Assembly: GCA_015679605.1 (NCBI GenBank)
Contig: JAAAVE010001000.1
Span: forward strand, 1 to 11,199
Direction of reading: 5' to 3'
From: Podila epigama
Lineage: Eukaryota; Mortierellomycota; Mortierellomycetes; Mortierellales; Mortierellaceae
DNA length: 11,199 nucleotides
The notes beneath the pieces are model-generated. The model saw only the letters and a program-made list of their open reading frames with translations. It had not been told where the DNA came from and did not search any database. Every line of letters begins with the position of its first letter. Position 1 is the first letter of the stretch. Position numbers and translations under genes: made by a program. Positions 7,549-11,199 of this stretch are shown here, piece after piece.

Positions 7549-10138
7549 CTACTTGTGCTTAGCAAGGACCTTGGCAAAGGCAGCCTTGACAGCCTGAGCA
7601 GCCTTCTCGATCTCCTTCTTGCTATGGCAGGCACTGATGGAGATGCGGATCGAGGGACGTGGAATGTGCATCTCTTGCTTCTCGACGTACTTGGCACGCG
7701 TAATCAGTACTCCATCCTTGACTGCCACCTCATCCACCACCTCCTGAAGCATAAACGTTTCCTCATCTCGAGTAGTAATGTTGGCCGCAGCCAAAGCAGC
7801 CGCAGGGAAGCGCAAGTGCAAAATGGGCGATCCAACATCCGAATTCACTTCAATTGATTGAGCTGCAGCAGGGCTCACCACCACCTGTCGGAAAGCAGCC
7901 GCATTCTCTTGCAAATCCTTGAGGAGACGCTCTCCCTGGGGTGTACCCAAGATCTTGATCGCCTCAGAGGCACAGACAGCAAGCATGGCAGGGATCGACG
8001 CAGAAAAGACAAAGGCCTGGCCAGAGAGACGTTGGTGGTCAATCACTTCCTTGGCACCAGCACAGAATCCTCCAGCACCCGACAGAGTATTGGCCATCGA
8101 ACCCACAATCATGTCAACATCTTTTGGCGAAATGTTGTAGACCTCAGTCAAACCACGACCTGTCTTGCCCAAGAGTCCAAACGAGTTGGACTCGTCCAGG
8201 ATAACTCTGTACTTGTACTTGTGCTTCAGCTCCATGATCTTGTCCAAAGGTGCAACATGGCCATAGTTTTGGAACAAGGCCTCAGTCACAATGAATCGGC
8301 GGGTCAAAGGTCTCTTCTTGTTCTATACACACGAGAGTTGAGATGTTAGAGTTGGTTTCTTTAGTTCTGAGCATTCGGCTGTTCCAACGAGAGAGTGTTC
8401 CTTAGGAGGAAGTACGTGTTCATTTTTAGGGTTTTTTAGGGATTTCGTCGAAAGGATAGGATGCGATAAAAGAAAGAAAAGAAAATAAAGCGATCACATA
8501 AATAAAAAGGACACGAAAAGTGTCATCCAACTTACAGCACGCGTCTCCTTGTCAATCGACTGAAGCACACGCTCCAAATCAGCCATGTCGTTATGCTTGT
8601 ACCACCGGATAATAGAACGAGAGATCTGAGTACCCTTTTGGATTGCAAAGTTGCAGCCCTCGTCACTACAAAGACAACATCAAATGAAAAGTGTAAGAAA
8701 AAAAATAGGACATATTGAAAGCCACCACAAATGAACAACATGAAAATGGGCATCAACAACTTTACGCGACAATAATATCACCACGCTTGGAAAACGCAGC
8801 AATCACAGAGGCAATGGTAGAGAATCCTTGAGCGTAAATGATAGAAGATTCCGTTCCCAAGAAACGAGCAATATCCTTTTCCAAGTTGATATGCACATCT
8901 GCATGTTCAACAAAAGGGGGAATGAATGCGCAGCAATAGTGAGAAAATATTTTGTTAGAATGCCAGTTGTGTGTTGTGCATCGAGAGGGAGAAAAGGATA
9001 CGTAGAAGACTCAGATCAAGCATTACCAAGAGTGCCGTAAAAACCTGGAGGACCACAAGATCCAACTCCATAGTTACGAAGAGTTTCAATGGCCTTTGCC
9101 TATATATGGTCGAGGAATGGCATTGAAAAAGAAGCGACAAAAAAAAATCATGGTCAGAGGTCAGAATTTTTTTCTTCTTTTTCATGTGTAAACGGGTTCC
9201 ATTGGGGTTTTTTTGCTTTTCCGCTTAAAGAATAAACCGAATGATCGGAGAAGGACGAATTTCGATGGGCCATATCACAATTGCATGCGAGTTTTTTTCT
9301 TTTTTTTTCTTGCTGCTGTTGCTTACTGACAAGCGGATAGAGGTATGCTACCATTTGATCGTGCTGGTGCATCCCTCGATCCGCCACCATTGAACATAGT
9401 ACATCAAAACAAAAAAAAACAAAATTTTGTACCTTGATATCTTCGTTGGAAATGTAACCCAAATAGTTGCTACATGCCAAGTTGAGCAAATTTTTGCTCG
9501 TGGATTGGAGCTTGGGTTTAGGACCCTGCGCACTACAGATGACAACAACAAAAAAAAAGGATGAGAAAAGTGTCATCAGGATTTCATCTGCATTTTGGCA
9601 CATGTTCCATTGTTCTCGGAATCACTACTTACCCTACAATGATTTGTGTCTTGTCAAGTTCCATCCGTTGAATATCCGACAGGGGCTGAACAAGAGGCTC
9701 AGGTTGCCATTCTGACACGAGCTCATCAATTTCCTAAGTTTTGTTGAGGATGTTTTGTTGTTTTGGTTCAATGTCAAGTTAGCATGGAGCGTGAAGTGAT
9801 GAAAGTTGTACTTTTCCACTCTTTCCATGTTTGTGCCATGGAGGAGTCAAGAAAAGATTCCACTTGAAAAAAAAAAAGAAAGAGTCCAAACCGATGGTAG
9901 AGTGTTCATTTACCTTCTCGGTCAGCTTGATGTGATTATGATCAATCCGGTATTTTTTCGAAAGCATATACTTGACAGCATAGATGGCAAGACCAAGCTC
10001 GAGGACGACACGGAAAGGGTCGTTTTGGTAAGAGTTTTTGATGTAGTTGATGACAATTTCAGACCCAGGGACAGCCTGTACTCCGCGCGAGACCGAGTAG
10101 AGCGTCTGGTTGATGGCAGTCAGGACTGGATTGTCCAT
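7549..10138 (-). CDS. LCB1: Serine palmitoyltransferase long-chain-base subunit 1
   Basis: This is the non-catalytic subunit of the ER enzyme that condenses serine and palmitoyl-CoA, the first committed step of sphingolipid synthesis. It partners with LCB2. The exons are 10138-9914, 9733-9633, 9532-9433, 9099-9027, 8898-8766, 8665-8536 and 8322-7549. All donors are GTA-type, all acceptors are TAG or CAG, and all phases match, giving 511 aa. Residues 43-59 are a short hydrophobic segment, the likely N-terminal membrane anchor. [11 protein letters not shown] (127-137) and [13 protein letters not shown] (152-164) are family signatures. C157 matches the human SPTLC1 Cys133 position. [12 protein letters not shown] starts at 211 and [15 protein letters not shown] lies at 297-311. 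In [14 protein letters not shown]332 stands where LCB2 has the PLP-binding Lys, so this is LCB1 and not LCB2. The length is within the family range (human 473, yeast 558). It converges with bL31m. Confidence 0.96.
9100..9432 (-). other. Longest LCB1 intron (intron 3)
   Basis: The donor is AAG|GTACAA and the acceptor TATATAG ends at 9100, in phase 0. The 333 nt contain several poly-A/T runs. The flanking protein reads from ISNEDIK straight into [13 protein letters not shown], as expected for the family, so no exon is missing inside. Confidence 0.85.
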
Positions 10139-10862
10139 GTTGTTGTTATTGCTGGAGATTGACTTTGATTGGTTTCCCTCTTTTTTTTGATGTGGTATTG
10201 GAAGAAGTAGAAGGATGACACTGGGAGAACAAGAAGAATGGGTTTAGGATGAAGAAGATGATGGAGCTGAGCTGAGATGGGATTTCGGTCAGAGATCGTT
10301 TTAAATCGGATGTCACTTTCATGTCTTACCATCAGGACTTAAGGGTTCTCTGTGCAAAAACTACAAAAAAAAAGTATCCCCTGTGAAAAAACGAAACGAG
10401 TTGCAAAAAAGAGAGTTTTCTTCGCATGTTTTGTGTTGTGTTGTTCAATGCACTCTTGTTTGACTCGACTGTCAACACAAGAACGAACGGCGCCTTTTTT
10501 TTTACACGGCTGTTGTTTCTTTTGTAGGATGCATGGATGGCAGACTCTCTGAGACGCGTTCTGTGGACAAACCATGCCGATCTGGTCATGTGATCGCGCC
10601 GTCCATTCTTCATTTTCTTTTGAAAAAAAACAGCATGCAACAGGTGGACACAAAGTGTCGTGTTTGTACAAGGTAGTTTGCTCCTTGTTACATCAAGATA
10701 TATATTAGGGAGACCAGGGTATTCGCTGGATATTAAGGATGGTATCTGTCTATCTTTTTTTCTAATTGTTCTATCCATCGACAATAAGTGTTCAATCGAT
10801 GTTGCTGACAAGGAAAAAAACGTAGCGACTTTTTGTTTCTTTACACATGTTTGCTGTTAAAC
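10139..10862. other. LCB1 upstream region and 3' flank of the next minus-strand gene
   Basis: The 724 bp hold the LCB1 promoter/leader and the downstream flank of the partial gene on the right. A TATATATT stretch lies at 10699-10706. A/T homopolymers are common. I see no canonical minus-strand AATAAA for the right-hand gene and no further convincing gene. Confidence 0.5.
10146..10332 (-). promoter_or_regulatory. Candidate LCB1 leader intron and uORF
   Basis: On the minus strand an ATG (10332-10330) is immediately followed by donor GTAAGA. A CTGAC branch-like motif and a CAG acceptor ending at 10272 would define a 58-nt intron. After splicing, the ATG opens a 42-codon uORF that stops at 10146, seven bases before the LCB1 start. 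Without splicing, the same ATG opens a 70-codon frame that overlaps the LCB1 start out of frame and stops at 10120. The LCB1 start itself has a good context (A at -3, G at +4), whereas the uORF ATG has C at -3. The transcription start is unknown. Confidence 0.35.
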
Positions 10863-11199
10863 TCATTCCCACCACCAATCCTCCTTTGAAGATTGGAGAC
10901 TCTTTCGACGATCATCGCTACTTTTGCGTGGTGGCTGTTGTTGTCGAGATGTATTATTGTCTTCTAGCGGCTGCTCTCGATCATTGTCACACAAATGATC
11001 CCTGGGCTCAGAAACGCGCTCTTCGCAAATATCGCGTCCATCAAAGGGTGCGCGTCTTGCTCGTCCAGCACTGGCAGACCGCTGGATAGGGCCAGAACGA
11101 GGTTGGTAGTGATGGACCATATTGCCTTCAGAGGCACGTCGTGCAGGGTCGATTTTCCGGAGATAGCCTTGATAGCGCTGTTGCTGTTGCTGTTCCTGT
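10863..11199 (-). CDS. C-terminal fragment of an unidentified protein (5' part beyond right edge)
   Basis: An open frame enters from the right edge and ends with TGA at 10863-10865, giving 111 visible residues. It begins with a short Gln run, then a basic region (RYQGYLRKIDPARRASEGN) and an Arg/Ser/Asp-rich, apparently disordered tail ending DWWWE. Basophilic-kinase-type sites are visible: RRAS, QRSAS and RRKS. No domain is recognisable. The frame is open throughout and its composition resembles the other fungal tails here. The antisense frame (10847-11089) starts in intergenic DNA and is less likely. An intron within the segment is possible. Confidence 0.55.
   Translation of the reverse strand, partial: QEQQQQQRYQGYLRKIDPARRASEGNMVHHYQPRSGPIQRSASAGRARRAPFDGRDICEERVSEPRDHLCDNDREQPLEDNNTSRQQQPPRKSSDDRRKSLQSSKEDWWWE

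Noticed and set aside
7858-8349. 163-codon plus-strand open frame
   Set aside because: It is antisense to the large last exon of LCB1, whose identity is certain.
10332-10811. 159-codon minus-strand open frame upstream of LCB1
   Set aside because: It has no recognisable motif, is rich in Lys/Phe codons from A/T homopolymers, and lies in an intergenic region.
1-11199. tRNA, rRNA, transposon ends, CRISPR array or bacterial operon
   Set aside because: No cloverleaf boxes, transposase motifs, terminal repeats with target duplications, or spaced direct repeats were found by eye on either strand.

Overview
This window looks like nuclear DNA of a filamentous fungus. It has many short spliceosomal introns (100-330 nt) with GTAAGT-like 5' ends, frequent homopolymer T/A runs and simple repeats, and long Ser/Gln/His/Pro-rich proteins. 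It also carries two clear eukaryotic housekeeping genes, LCB1 and mitochondrial bL31. The style fits early-diverging fungi such as Mucoromycota/Mortierellomycotina. That is an inference from gene style, not from a database comparison.

Layout, left to right. Positions 1-4878 (minus strand) hold one large five-exon gene model that runs off the left edge. At least 1378 residues are visible: a disordered N-terminal half with a basic NLS-like stretch, His-rich tracts and a polyQ/(LQQQ) array, then a more ordered C-terminal part ending in a helical region and a hydrophobic membrane segment. I do not recognise the family. Positions 4879-6538 are a repeat-rich divergent intergenic region. Positions 6539-7021 (plus strand) encode an intronless mitochondrial ribosomal protein bL31m (yeast MRPL36 family). 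Positions 7022-7548 are the space between two convergent genes. Positions 7549-10138 (minus strand) encode the seven-exon serine palmitoyltransferase subunit LCB1, reconstructed completely with all splice phases consistent (511 aa). Positions 10139-10862 are the LCB1 upstream region, with a candidate 5'-leader intron and uORF. Positions 10863-11199 (minus strand) are the C-terminal end of another, unidentified gene that enters from the right.

The genes do not form a pathway cluster. LCB1 starts sphingolipid synthesis in the ER and bL31m works in mitochondrial translation. I see no mobile element, CRISPR array, rRNA or tRNA. The points most worth checking are an exon of the large gene that is open in two frames with two phase-compatible pairs of acceptor sites, the combination of an NLS-like stretch and a membrane segment in that protein, and a leader intron upstream of LCB1 whose removal would change an overlapping uORF into a non-overlapping one.
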